NCBI RefSeq assembly: GCF_009687865.1
Contig: NZ_BLAE01000085.1
Coordinates: 1-49,456 of the forward strand
DNA: 49,456 bases
Origin: Acrocarpospora macrocephala
Lineage (GTDB): Bacteria > Actinomycetota > Actinomycetes > Streptosporangiales > Streptosporangiaceae
Direction: 5' to 3'
The position numbers were made by a program, and so were the translations under genes. Position 1 is the stretch's first letter. The number at the start of each line of letters is the position of its first letter. Under the pieces are notes generated by a model. The model was not told the DNA's origin. It saw only the letters and a list, made by a program, of their open reading frames with translations, and made no database searches. Shown in pieces: positions 7,725 to 15,635 of the stretch.

Positions 7725-8077
7725 TATCGATTTCCAGGTTCGTGATCATCCCAAAGATCGGCAGCGAACAATGCCGAGGCAATTTGTCCCCACTTAAGTC
7801 GAATCAAGTATTCGTCTCCGTCGCGATCCAGGTCTTGGCTGGCAACGAGCCCAATTAGTGCGAGCTGTCCAGCGAGGGACCGCATGAGGGTTTGTTCAAA
7901 GGTCTCAGCGGAATGTGGATCCAACTCCTCTCGTGCCCAGGCGGCTCTGGCCGTCTCTATCAAGGTCACGGGAAGGCGAACTTCTACGGGGCTAAGCTGT
8001 TCTCGGAGGTGGCGTCCTATCTCTGCTAGATTAAAGCTGTCCTTGCGAAAGCGTTCTTGGGCTGGAGATTCAGTCAT
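7724..8077 (-). CDS. Hypothetical protein (117 aa), coupled to the TPR-like gene
   Basis: A small soluble protein of 117 residues, helical in the middle (FEQTLMRSLAGQLALIGLVA) with a more polar C-terminus (GDEYLIRLKWGQIASALFAADLWD). I do not recognise the family. It starts at ATG 8077 and its TAA (7724-7726) overlaps the ATG of the next gene. An AT-rich stretch at about 8078-8130 upstream is the likely promoter. Lower GC than the surroundings. The tight pair could be a small accessory cassette, but there is no toxin or immunity motif to support this. Confidence 0.65.
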   Translation of the reverse strand: MTESPAQERFRKDSFNLAEIGRHLREQLSPVEVRLPVTLIETARAAWAREELDPHSAETFEQTLMRSLAGQLALIGLVASQDLDRDGDEYLIRLKWGQIASALFAADLWDDHEPGNR

Positions 8078-8158
8078 ATAGCCGTTTCTTATTGGGCTAT
8101 TCGTAACTTTCGATAAATGGTCAAAGGGAATTGTGGGGGGTGGTTCTTGCTGGTGTGG

Positions 8159-9301
8159 TTAGGTGGCGGGTTCGGGGGCCGGTTTTGGAGGTGGCGCGGG
8201 CGCGGCCGGTTTCTGGTCGTCCGGCGGTGGGGTTACTGGGGGGCCGGAGTCGGGGGAGCGGCCCTGGGCGTTGCGGATTAGGGCGACGATTACGGAGGTT
8301 ACGGGGGCGGCCAGGAAGGCGCCGACGATGCCGGCTATGACGCTGCCGATGGCTAGGGCGACCAGGATGATGGCGCCGGGGAGGTCCAGGGCCTTGCCGT
8401 AGATCATGGGGGCTAGGACGTGGCCTTCTAGTTGCTGGATGAGGATCACGACGGCGATGACGATTAGGGCGACCAGCCAGCCCTGGGCGACGAAGGCGAC
8501 GACGGCGGCGAGCAGGCCGGCCAGGAAGGCGCCGACGACCGGGAGGAAGGCGCCGAGGAAGGTGAGTACGGCGAGGGGGAGGGCGATGGGGACGCCGAGG
8601 ATCCAGAGGGCCAGGCCGATGAAGAAGCCGTCGACGAAGCCGACCGCGGCCACGCCGCGGATGTAGCGGCCGACCACGTCGAAGACGACGCGGCTGGTGT
8701 TGACGATGTGCGGGCGGCTGGGGCGGGGGGCGAGGTCGGCCACCCAGCGCAGCAGTACGTCGCCGCTGTGCACGAGGTAGATGGCCAGGATGACGGCGAG
8801 GACGGCGCCGATCACGATCTCGCCCGCGATCGTCACGCCGGTGAGGGCGCCGGTGGCGATCACCTGGCCGCGTTCCTCGATGAAGGTGCGGGCCTGGGCG
8901 ATCAGCTCGTCCAGACGGGCCTGGTCGAGGCCGAGGGAGGCGGCGAAGGTCTGCAGGTCGGCGACCGCCGTGTCGACGCTCGCGCCGAGCTGGCCGAAGC
9001 CGCTGATGGTCGGGGGGACCAGGATGGCGATGAATCCGGCGAACAGTGCCATGCCGCCGACGATGACGAGCACGGTGGAGAGGGTGCGGTTGAGGCCGCG
9101 GGAGCGGAGCCAGCGGGCCGGGGGATACATCAGGGCGGTGAGGAAGATGGCGAAGACCACCGTGATGGCCACGGTTCTGACCTGGTAGAGCACCCAGAGC
9201 ACGACCGCCACCAGGGCGATCAGGATGAGGATGTGTTTGGCGGTGAGGCTTGCCCGGTAAAGGGCGCCTCCTCCGTTCTCGGCGTTCGCCGGTTTCATCA
9301 T
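8159..9301 (-). CDS. AI-2E family transporter (PerM/TqsA-like)
   Basis: A 380-residue polytopic membrane protein of the AI-2E/UPF0118 family. Hydrophobic helices near the N-terminus (HILILIALVAVVLWVLYQV, AITVVFAIFLTALMYP) are followed by the family's motif region: VGRYIRGVAAVGFVDGFFIG, GVPIALPLAVLTFLGAFLP and LEGHVLAPMIYGKALDLPG. The last is the conserved 'E.h.l.P.i.g....lhP' block. The tail is Pro-rich and cytoplasmic (about 345-380). Members export autoinducer-2 or act as ion antiporters; the substrate here is unknown. The start at the first of two ATGs (9301) has GAGGGAG immediately upstream. The next ATG (9298) is equally possible. Confidence 0.88.
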   Translation of the reverse strand: MMKPANAENGGGALYRASLTAKHILILIALVAVVLWVLYQVRTVAITVVFAIFLTALMYPPARWLRSRGLNRTLSTVLVIVGGMALFAGFIAILVPPTISGFGQLGASVDTAVADLQTFAASLGLDQARLDELIAQARTFIEERGQVIATGALTGVTIAGEIVIGAVLAVILAIYLVHSGDVLLRWVADLAPRPSRPHIVNTSRVVFDVVGRYIRGVAAVGFVDGFFIGLALWILGVPIALPLAVLTFLGAFLPVVGAFLAGLLAAVVAFVAQGWLVALIVIAVVILIQQLEGHVLAPMIYGKALDLPGAIILVALAIGSVIAGIVGAFLAAPVTSVIVALIRNAQGRSPDSGPPVTPPPDDQKPAAPAPPPKPAPEPAT

Positions 9302-9380
9302 CGCTCCCTCACTCGTCTCAGGATCTGCCCGCAGATGATCGCAGATGATCGCAGGTCGGCGCGATGGGGATCTACGCGAG

Positions 9381-9467
9381 GCGCGCCCGGTGGTATTCGC
9401 GCTAGGCACGCCCGGCGGTATCTAAGCGGGGCAAGCCCGGCGGTGGGGGGAAACCGCCGGGCTTGCC
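9381..9467. repeat. Three direct copies of a GCCCGGCGGT-type element
   Basis: Copies at 9381-9400, 9406-9427 and 9431-9448 share the core GCCCGG[CT]GGT at about 25-base spacing, between the AI-2E gene and the symporter. The third copy forms the left arm of the hairpin listed separately. The role is unknown; it may be a small non-coding duplication. Confidence 0.6.
9430..9467 (-). terminator. Strong hairpin terminator downstream of the symporter
   Basis: ggcaagcccggcggt (9430-9444) pairs perfectly with accgccgggcttgcc (9453-9467): a 15-bp GC-rich stem with an 8-base loop. It lies downstream of the minus-strand symporter operon and upstream of the AI-2E gene. There is no clear U-tract, as is usual for actinomycete terminators. 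Confidence 0.75.
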
Positions 9468-9504
9468 GGGAGGAGGGCTCTGGCGGAAGCCCTCCGGCCT
9501 CTAT

Positions 9505-9599
9505 GCGGCCCGAGCGGTTTCGCTGGGCCCAGGGGTGTCGCGTGGAGCCGTTTGCGGGCCGAGCGGTTTCGCCGGGCCCTGGGATGTCAGGTGGAGCCG
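9505..9599 (-). repeat. 49-bp tandem duplication at the 3' end of the symporter gene
   Basis: Bases 9554-9599, which contain the last codons and the TGA (9587-9589) of the symporter gene, are repeated imperfectly at 9505-9550, offset 49 bases. Both copies end in gtggagccg on the plus strand. This is the same kind of 3'-end duplication seen at the kinase gene. Confidence 0.75.
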
Positions 9600-11182
9600 G
9601 TGATTTCCAGGTCCCGGACTCGGGGGTCGTTCGCGTCGGCGTAGTAGTCGTCCGGGCTGGTCGCGTCGGGGCCGTCGGCGACCTTCGCGGCGCGGGCGAT
9701 CCAGGTGCCGAGGACGGCGACGACCAGGTTCACGATCAGCGCCAGGAAGCCCGCGTAGATCGTCATCTTGGTGTCGAGGCCGAGCTTCTCCAGCGGGAAC
9801 GCCGAGCCGCCGAAGTGGGCGTGGTCGATGGCGGGGTTGGCGATGTTGTAGAGCAGCAGCATGCCGGCCGACATGCCCGCGACCCACCCGGCGATCAGGC
9901 CCACCCGGTGGAACCACCGGCTGAACAGCCCGAGCGTGATCGACGGAAGCGTCTGCAGGATGATCACCCCGCCGATGAGCTGCAGGTCGATGGAGAACTG
10001 CGGGTCGATGAGCAGGATGAACAGGACCGCGCCGATCTTCACCACCAGGGAGGTGACCTTGCTGACCGAGGCCTCCTGGGCGTCGGTGGCGTCCGGGCGG
10101 AGATACTCCCGGTAGATGTTGCGGGTGAACAGGTTGGCCGCCGCGATCGACATGATCGCCGCCGGCACCAGCGCCCCGATCCCCACCGCCGCGTACGCCA
10201 CACCCGCGAACCAGTCGGGGAACATCCGGTCGAACAGCTGCGGCACGACCGTGTTGACATCCCGCCCGATCGGGGTGACCCCGGCCGCGATGGCCATGTA
10301 CCCGAGCAGCGCGATCAACCCCAGCAGCAGGCTGTAGGCGGGCAGCGCCGCCATGTTCCGCTTGATCACGTCCCGGTTCCTGGACGCCAGCACCCCGGTC
10401 ACGCTGTGCGGATACAGGAACAGCGCCAGCGCCGAACCCAGCGCCAGCGTCACGTACTGCAGCTGGTTGTTGGCGTTGAGCAGGATGCCGTCGCCGGGCG
10501 CGGGCGTCGCGTCGAACTTGGCCTGCGCCGCGTCGAAGATCGACCCCCATCCGCCCAGCTGGGCCGGGATGTAGATGATCGCCACCAGGATCACCACGTA
10601 GATGAGGATGTCCTTCACGAACGCGATCAGCGCGGGCGCCCGCAGCCCCGACTGGTAGGTGTAGGCCGCCAGGATCGCGAACGCGATGATCAGCGGCAGA
10701 TCCCCGGACACCCCCATCGTCTTCAGCACGGCCTCGATCCCGACCAGCTGCAACGCGATGTACGGCATCGTCGCCACGATCCCCGTGATCGCCACCAGCA
10801 GCGCCAGCGACGGCGACCCGAACCGCGCCCGGACGAAGTCGGCCGGCGTGACGAACCCGTGCACGTGCGACACCGACCACAGCCGGATAAGGATCAGCAG
10901 CACCAGCGGATACACGATCACCGTGTACGGCACCGCGAAGAACCCCATCGCCCCCGCCCCGAAGAGCAGCGCCGGAACCGCCACGAACGTATACGCGGTG
11001 TACAGATCACCCCCCACCAGGAACCAGGTGATCCACGACCCGAAGTTCCGCCCGCCGAGCCCCCACTCGTGCAGGCTGGCCAGGTTCTCCGCCCGCCGCC
11101 ACCGCGACGCGACGAACCCCATGCCGCTCACCAGCACGAACAGCGTGGTGAAGATGATGATCTCGGTGATGTGCCCGCTCAT
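9587..11182 (-). CDS. mctP: Sodium:solute symporter, monocarboxylate permease type (MctP/ActP-like)
   Basis: A 531-residue solute:sodium symporter (SSS family) with about 13 hydrophobic helices. It starts MSGHITEIIIFTTLFVLV and carries the conserved GGRNFGSWITWFLVGGDLYTAYTF region of the MctP branch, then YPHSVTGVLASRNRDVIKRN and PAAIMSIAAANLFTRNIYRE, the SSS signature. Members take up lactate, pyruvate, acetate and similar acids. The ATG at 11182 overlaps the TGA of the DUF3311 gene (ATGA), an arrangement conserved for these permeases. Gene symbol assigned by family resemblance. The 3' end is duplicated just downstream, and a 15-bp hairpin follows. Confidence 0.88.
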   Translation of the reverse strand: MSGHITEIIIFTTLFVLVSGMGFVASRWRRAENLASLHEWGLGGRNFGSWITWFLVGGDLYTAYTFVAVPALLFGAGAMGFFAVPYTVIVYPLVLLILIRLWSVSHVHGFVTPADFVRARFGSPSLALLVAITGIVATMPYIALQLVGIEAVLKTMGVSGDLPLIIAFAILAAYTYQSGLRAPALIAFVKDILIYVVILVAIIYIPAQLGGWGSIFDAAQAKFDATPAPGDGILLNANNQLQYVTLALGSALALFLYPHSVTGVLASRNRDVIKRNMAALPAYSLLLGLIALLGYMAIAAGVTPIGRDVNTVVPQLFDRMFPDWFAGVAYAAVGIGALVPAAIMSIAAANLFTRNIYREYLRPDATDAQEASVSKVTSLVVKIGAVLFILLIDPQFSIDLQLIGGVIILQTLPSITLGLFSRWFHRVGLIAGWVAGMSAGMLLLYNIANPAIDHAHFGGSAFPLEKLGLDTKMTIYAGFLALIVNLVVAVLGTWIARAAKVADGPDATSPDDYYADANDPRVRDLEITGST

Positions 11183-11376
11183 GCCCGGGTCCGCCGATAC
11201 ACCAGGATCGTGATGGACACGCTGAGCAGGATGAACAGCAGCTGCAGCCAGTAGAACAGCGGGATCCCGAACAGGCGCGGCTCGATCGAGTTGAACAGCG
11301 CGGGGATCAGCGGCACCACGACGGGGACGACCAGCAACCAGTACCAGGGGTTGCGATCGGAGCGGGGAGCGTCCAT
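11179..11376 (-). CDS. DUF3311 small membrane protein
   Basis: A 65-residue protein with two hydrophobic helices (WYWLLVVPVVVPLIPALF and FYWLQLLFILLSVSITILVY) ending in a basic tail RRTRA. This is the standard DUF3311 form that is almost always encoded directly upstream of an MctP-type symporter, probably as a small accessory subunit, like the DUF485 partner of ActP. The ATG at 11376 has AAGGAAG upstream, and the stop overlaps the symporter start. Confidence comes from both sequence and context. Confidence 0.88.
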   Translation of the reverse strand: MDAPRSDRNPWYWLLVVPVVVPLIPALFNSIEPRLFGIPLFYWLQLLFILLSVSITILVYRRTRA

Positions 11377-11496
11377 CGCGTCTTCCTTCCGGGAGGCCGG
11401 ACAAGTTGTCGAATCGCAGCGTAAAGTGACCCGCGTCACAGATGGCCTCACCGATCGGCGAGCGGTGCCGTTAGCGCGGCGAACGGTCAGAAGGGG

Positions 11497-13071
11497 TCAC
11501 TGGTGCGGCAGCAGCACCGCCGACGGGCGCGCCGGATCGTGGAAGACCTCCTGGTCACTGGCCACCATCGGCCCGCCGGAGCCCAGCGGCTCGCCGGTGC
11601 CGGGATTGCGGGGAATACGGGGATACGCCCCGCTGGCCACCTGCACCCGGATCTGGTGCCCGCGCCGGAACCGGTGCCCGATCGGCCACAGCTCGACCAG
11701 CACCCGCCGCACCCCGTCCGCGTCCGCGACATCGGCCGGGGTCAGCCGGCGTACGCCCTCGCACACGTTCCGCGAAACCCCGTCCGGACGCACGTCGCAC
11801 ACCCGGACCACCAGGTCGGTGTGCTCGCGGCTGGTCCGCACGAACAGCTCGGCCGACACCGGCCCGATCACGTCGGTGTCGGCGGTCAGCACCGGCGAGG
11901 TGTAGACGAGCACGTCCCGCCGCGCCTCCAGTCGCCGGTTGTCACGCGGCTCGGAGTTCCCGATCAGCACAGGCCCGCCCAGCACCGGTGTCGGATATTT
12001 CGGGTCATATCGGTACCTGTCCGGGGAGGATGTTCCCGGGCTCTCCGGCCCCAGGTTGAAGCCCGGCTGCAGGTGCCACCGCCGCGTCCGCGTTCCCGGC
12101 ACCGGCCAGTCCGGATAGTCGCGCCACTCGTTCGCGCCGGTCACGAAGATCCGTACCGGCTCGGCCCGCAACCCCGACGGATCCCCGAGCAGATGCGCCC
12201 GGAACCAGGCCAGCGCGTCCGCGTTGGCCGTGCGCCCGTGCCGCACGTCGGCGTGATACCACGGCCCGATCGTCAGGTACGGCTGCCGCCCCGCGGCCCG
12301 CATCGCCGCGTAATCCTTGAGCTGCCACGGCAGGAACACGTCATACCAGCCGCCGGTCATCGTCACCTCGGCCGCCACCCGCTCGACGGAGGCCGAGAAA
12401 TCCCGCTTCCGCCAGTACGGCGACGACACCTCCCCGTGATGGGCCAGCAGATCCTGGAAGAACGGCAGCGGCCGCCCGGCCGACAGCCGGTCCAGCTCGC
12501 CCAGCGGCCGTCCGGACAGCACCGCGCGCCGGGTCCGCCGGGGCGCCAGCAGCGCCGACGCGCCGCCGATCCGGCTCTCCATCCCGGCCGTCAGCGTGGT
12601 CCAGATCAGGGACGACTCCAGCGCGAACGCCCCGCCCACGTACGCCGCCTCCCGGAAGGAGGACGCGGTCACCTGGGTCGCCATCGCGCGCAGATCGGGC
12701 GTTTCCGCCGCGATCGCCCACTGGGTGAAGCCCAGGTAGGAGGGGCCGTGCATGGCGAAGCTCCCGCCATACCAGGGCTGGGCGCGCATCCAGGCGACCG
12801 TGGCCAGGCCGTCCTCGTGCTCGTCGCCGAGCGGGTCGAGCAGCCCGCCGGAGCCGAAGCCGCCCCGGCAACTCTGCACCACGACCTGGAAACCCTGGCG
12901 GGCGAAGCCCTTGCCGTACATCCAGCCGATCATGCCGCCCCGGCCGTATGGCGAGCGGATCAGGATGGTCGGCGGGCGGGAGACGCCGACGGGGGAGTAG
13001 AGGTCGGCGAGGAGGGTGACACCGTCGTGCATCGGCACGCGCAAGTCCCGCCGAACAGTAATGCGTGACAT
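11497..13071 (-). CDS. CocE/NonD family hydrolase (X-Pro dipeptidyl-peptidase S15 type)
   Basis: A 524-residue alpha/beta-hydrolase of the CocE/S15 group, which cleaves esters or acyl-proline peptides. The N-terminal beta region reads VPMHDGVTLLADLYSP, followed by PTILIRSPYGRGG (oxyanion Tyr) and a nucleophile Ser in MHGPSYLGFTQW (GxSYxG). A cap domain follows, then IGPWYHADVRHGR with a likely catalytic His region. The C-terminal jelly-roll domain (about 330-524) contains DVIGPVSAELFVRTSREHTDLVVRV, typical of the family. ATG 13071 is used; a GTG directly before it (13074) is possible. No Shine-Dalgarno is visible. A perfect 12-base palindrome lies 5 bases upstream, suggesting repression at the start site. 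Confidence 0.88.
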   Translation of the reverse strand: MSRITVRRDLRVPMHDGVTLLADLYSPVGVSRPPTILIRSPYGRGGMIGWMYGKGFARQGFQVVVQSCRGGFGSGGLLDPLGDEHEDGLATVAWMRAQPWYGGSFAMHGPSYLGFTQWAIAAETPDLRAMATQVTASSFREAAYVGGAFALESSLIWTTLTAGMESRIGGASALLAPRRTRRAVLSGRPLGELDRLSAGRPLPFFQDLLAHHGEVSSPYWRKRDFSASVERVAAEVTMTGGWYDVFLPWQLKDYAAMRAAGRQPYLTIGPWYHADVRHGRTANADALAWFRAHLLGDPSGLRAEPVRIFVTGANEWRDYPDWPVPGTRTRRWHLQPGFNLGPESPGTSSPDRYRYDPKYPTPVLGGPVLIGNSEPRDNRRLEARRDVLVYTSPVLTADTDVIGPVSAELFVRTSREHTDLVVRVCDVRPDGVSRNVCEGVRRLTPADVADADGVRRVLVELWPIGHRFRRGHQIRVQVASGAYPRIPRNPGTGEPLGSGGPMVASDQEVFHDPARPSAVLLPHQ

Positions 13072-13075
13072 CACG

Positions 13076-13087
13076 TACCAATTGGTA
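13076..13087. promoter_or_regulatory. Palindrome TACCAATTGGTA, operator candidate
   Basis: A perfect 12-base palindrome 5 bases upstream of the hydrolase start, in the divergent region shared with trpL. Its position over the likely transcription or translation start suits a repressor site. The binding factor is unknown. Confidence 0.5.
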
Positions 13088-13095
13088 ACATATCG

Positions 13096-13109
13096 GACAT
13101 CCGGATGTC
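13096..13109. promoter_or_regulatory. Palindrome GACATCCGGATGTC, operator candidate
   Basis: A perfect 14-base palindrome, 9 bases from the previous one and upstream of the -35 element of the trpL promoter. It could regulate either divergent unit. No regulator gene adjoins it. Confidence 0.5.
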
Positions 13110-13119
13110 ACCTGCTGAA

Positions 13120-13148
13120 TTGCCGATCGTCGGCGGCCCGGCTATTGT
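13120..13148 (+). promoter_or_regulatory. Promoter of trpL-trpEG
   Basis: TTGCCG (13120-13125), 17 bases, TATTGT (13143-13148) fits a housekeeping sigma promoter. Transcription would start about 13154-13156, at or next to the trpL ATG (13156), so the leader peptide may be made from a leaderless transcript. Confidence 0.6.
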
Positions 13149-13155
13149 GTGCCCC

Positions 13156-13188
13156 ATGCGAACTCCTCAGCAGTGGTGGCGCCGCTAA
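13156..13188 (+). CDS. trpL: trp operon leader peptide
   Basis: A ten-codon frame, MRTPQQWWRR, with two adjacent Trp codons (13174-13179) and a TAA. It sits 113 bases before trpEG and is followed by an intrinsic terminator, the classical attenuation layout known for Streptomyces trpE genes. A stalled ribosome at the Trp codons would block the gccgc/gcggc pairing (13181-13196) and change the downstream fold. It could be leaderless, as the promoter -10 ends 7 bases upstream. Confidence 0.9.
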   Translation: MRTPQQWWRR

Positions 13189-13233
13189 CAGGCGGCAGTC
13201 GAACCCAGGGTTTCGCATTCGCGAGCAAGCACT

Positions 13234-13259
13234 GGCCGCCCCGGTTGGGCGGCCTTTTT
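13234..13259 (+). terminator. trp attenuator terminator
   Basis: ggccgccc (13234-13241) pairs with gggcggcc (13247-13254) around a 5-base loop and is followed by TTTTT (13255-13259). It is a full intrinsic terminator between trpL and trpEG, expected to act when tryptophan is plentiful. Confidence 0.9.
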
Positions 13260-13301
13260 GTGTTCGCCTCCGGGGCTCGATAAGGGATCAAGGGGCGAAC
13301 G

Positions 13302-15434
13302 GTGGAGATCACCCGATATAGGACCGACGGGGGCGTCGAGGTCGAGCGCGGCGTGCGCGAAGTTTCCGAAGCCGCGCTTGAGGAGATCGTGACCGCGCTC
13401 GGGGAGCGGCGCGGCGGGGCGTTCTCCTCGGGCATGGACTATCCGGGCCGATACAGCCGGTGGGCGTTCGGCTACGTGGATCCCTGCCTGGAGATCGTGG
13501 CGCGCGGGCGGAACATCTCCGCGCGGGCGCTCAACGCGCGCGGCCGGGTGGTCCTGCCCGCCGTGGCGGCCTGCCTGCTCGCGGCCGGCGAGATCGTGGG
13601 GGAGCGCACTGGGGACTGGATCGAGGTGGCCGTCGCCGAGTCGGCCGAGTTCCTGCCCGAGGAGATGCGCAGCCGCCGCCCGACCGTCTTCACCGCGATC
13701 CGCGAGGTCATCGCCGCCTTCAAGGGCGAGGACCCGCACCTCGGTCTGTACGGCGCGTTCGGCTACGACCTGGCCTTCCAGTTCGAGCCCATCCGGTACG
13801 CGCTGACCCGCCCCGAGGACCAGCGCGACCTGGTGCTCCACCTGCCGGACCGGCTCGTCGTCATCGACCGCGTCCGCGAGACCTGCGTCGAATACTCCTA
13901 CGATTTCACCCTCGGCGGCGCGTCCACCAAGGGCTTGCCGCGCACCGGCGACACCCGCCCTCTCCGCAAAGCCACCCAGATCCCGAAAAATCCGGAAAAA
14001 GGTGGCTATGCGGATGTGGTGGCCAAGGCCAAGGAGAAGTTCAAGCGCGGCGACCTGTTCGAGGTCGTGCCCGGCCAGGTCTTCCACGCGCCCTGCGACG
14101 ACCCCGCCGCCTTCTACCGGTCCCTCCGGGTCAGCAACCCCGCGCCGTACGAGTTCCTGATCAGCCTCGGCGACGGCGAGCACCTGGTCGGCGCGTCTCC
14201 CGAGATGTACGTCCGGGTCGCCGGCGACCGCGTCGAGACCTGCCCGATCTCCGGCACCATCGCCCGCGGCGCCAACCCGGTCGAGGACGCCGAGGCCATC
14301 CGCACGCTCCTGTCCAGCGTGAAGGAGGAGTCCGAGCTGACCATGTGCACCGACGTGGACCGCAACGACAAGTCCCGGATCTGCGTGCCCGGCTCGGTCA
14401 AGGTCATCGGCCGCCGCCAGATCGAGATGTACTCCCGGCTGATCCACACCGTCGACCACATCGAAGGCCGACTCCGCCCCGAATTCGACGCCCTGGACGC
14501 CTTCCTCACCCACATGTGGGCCGTCACCGTCACCGGCGCGCCCAAGACCTGGGCGATGCAGTTCATCGAGGACCACGAGGCCACCACCCGCCGCTGGTAC
14601 GGCGGCGCCGTCGGCTTCATCGGCTTCGACGGCTCCATGAACACCGGCCTCACCCTGCGCACCGCCCAGATCAGGGACGGCGTCGCCATGGTCAGGGCCG
14701 GCGCCACCCTGCTCTACGACTCCGACCCCGACGCCGAGGAGCGCGAGACCGAGCTCAAGGCCAGCGCCCTGCTCGGCGCGCTCGCCGCCGTCGGCAAGCC
14801 GGACCAGGCGGGCACGCCGGGACCCGAGCGCGAGCAGCCGGGCGCCGGCCACAACGTGCTCCTGATCGACCACGAGGACTCCTTCGTCAACACCCTGGCC
14901 GACTACTTCCGCCAGCAGGGCGCCACCGTGGTCACCCTCCGGCACGGCTTCCCCATCGAGATGGTCGACCAGATCGCGCCCACCCTGGTCGTCCTGTCGC
15001 CGGGCCCCGGCTGGCCGTCCGACTTCGGCACCGACTCCCTGATCAAGGCCCTGTACGCCAGGGAGCTGCCCGTCTTCGGCGTCTGCCTGGGCCTGCAGGC
15101 CATGGTCGAGCAGGCGGGCGGGACGCTGGAGCTGTTGCCGTACCCGGAGCACGGCAAGCGCGGCCAGGTCAAACGGGAGGGGGACAGCGCGCTGCTGGAG
15201 GGACTGCCGGAGGCGTTCACCGCGGCCCGTTACCACTCGCTGCACGCCAAGCACCCGGGCGTGCACGGGTTCACCGTCACGGCGGCCACCGCCGACGGCG
15301 CGGTCATGGCCATCGAGGACGTGCCCAACCGGCGGTTCGCGGTGCAGTTCCACCCCGAGTCGATCCTGACCACCGAGGGCGGCGCGGGCGCCCGGATCAT
15401 CGCCAATGTGCTGCGCCTGTGCGGGTTTAATTAG
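13302..15434 (+). CDS. trpEG: Anthranilate synthase, fused TrpE-TrpG
   Basis: A 710-residue single-chain anthranilate synthase that converts chorismate and glutamine to anthranilate, the first step of tryptophan synthesis. Residues 1 to about 500 are the TrpE/chorismate-binding part: GDLFEVVPGQVF, GASPEMYVRV, CPISGTIARG, DVDRNDKSRIC and GAPKTWAMQFIED are conserved catalytic and Mg-binding blocks. Residues about 520-710 are the class I glutamine amidotransferase: LLIDHEDSFVNTLADYF, the nucleophile Cys595 in VFGVCLGLQAM, and the His/Glu pair in VQFHPES. The GTG at 13302 follows AAGGGG. The fused form is common in actinomycetes with trpL-type attenuation. It could serve primary or secondary metabolism; no other trp genes are nearby. 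Confidence 0.95.
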   Translation: MEITRYRTDGGVEVERGVREVSEAALEEIVTALGERRGGAFSSGMDYPGRYSRWAFGYVDPCLEIVARGRNISARALNARGRVVLPAVAACLLAAGEIVGERTGDWIEVAVAESAEFLPEEMRSRRPTVFTAIREVIAAFKGEDPHLGLYGAFGYDLAFQFEPIRYALTRPEDQRDLVLHLPDRLVVIDRVRETCVEYSYDFTLGGASTKGLPRTGDTRPLRKATQIPKNPEKGGYADVVAKAKEKFKRGDLFEVVPGQVFHAPCDDPAAFYRSLRVSNPAPYEFLISLGDGEHLVGASPEMYVRVAGDRVETCPISGTIARGANPVEDAEAIRTLLSSVKEESELTMCTDVDRNDKSRICVPGSVKVIGRRQIEMYSRLIHTVDHIEGRLRPEFDALDAFLTHMWAVTVTGAPKTWAMQFIEDHEATTRRWYGGAVGFIGFDGSMNTGLTLRTAQIRDGVAMVRAGATLLYDSDPDAEERETELKASALLGALAAVGKPDQAGTPGPEREQPGAGHNVLLIDHEDSFVNTLADYFRQQGATVVTLRHGFPIEMVDQIAPTLVVLSPGPGWPSDFGTDSLIKALYARELPVFGVCLGLQAMVEQAGGTLELLPYPEHGKRGQVKREGDSALLEGLPEAFTAARYHSLHAKHPGVHGFTVTAATADGAVMAIEDVPNRRFAVQFHPESILTTEGGAGARIIANVLRLCGFN

Positions 15435-15635
15435 AAAGTCGTGATCTGGACAGCCGCTGCGGTGAGTCGCCTGGTCGGCGGCCATGCGGCTGGCCATGGG
15501 ACGGGTTTCTGATTAACAAAACCGAGAGTGATCGGTGGACACGGAGGGTGACGGACTCCTAAAGTCCTGGTGTCCTCGCACGTCATCGACAGAAAGGGCG
15601 GTCCGGCCGGGCCGCCCTTCTGGATTGGCAGGCCC
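15435..15635 (+). promoter_or_regulatory. Leader region with hairpins before the amidohydrolase
   Basis: No gene is seen. A hairpin with an 11-bp stem (one G-T pair), aagggcggtcc/gggccgccctt, and a GGCC loop occupies 15594-15619, 16 bases before the amidohydrolase ATG. Just upstream, ggact/agtcc and ggacac/gtgtcc pairs around 15533-15575 offer alternative folds. It may be the trpEG terminator, an attenuator of the next gene, or both. No U-tract follows. Confidence 0.5.

Noticed and set aside
8708-11254. 848-residue plus-strand open frame
   Set aside because: Antisense to the AI-2E and symporter genes, which have clear family motifs.
13185-15497. 770-residue minus-strand open frame
   Set aside because: Antisense shadow of trpEG.
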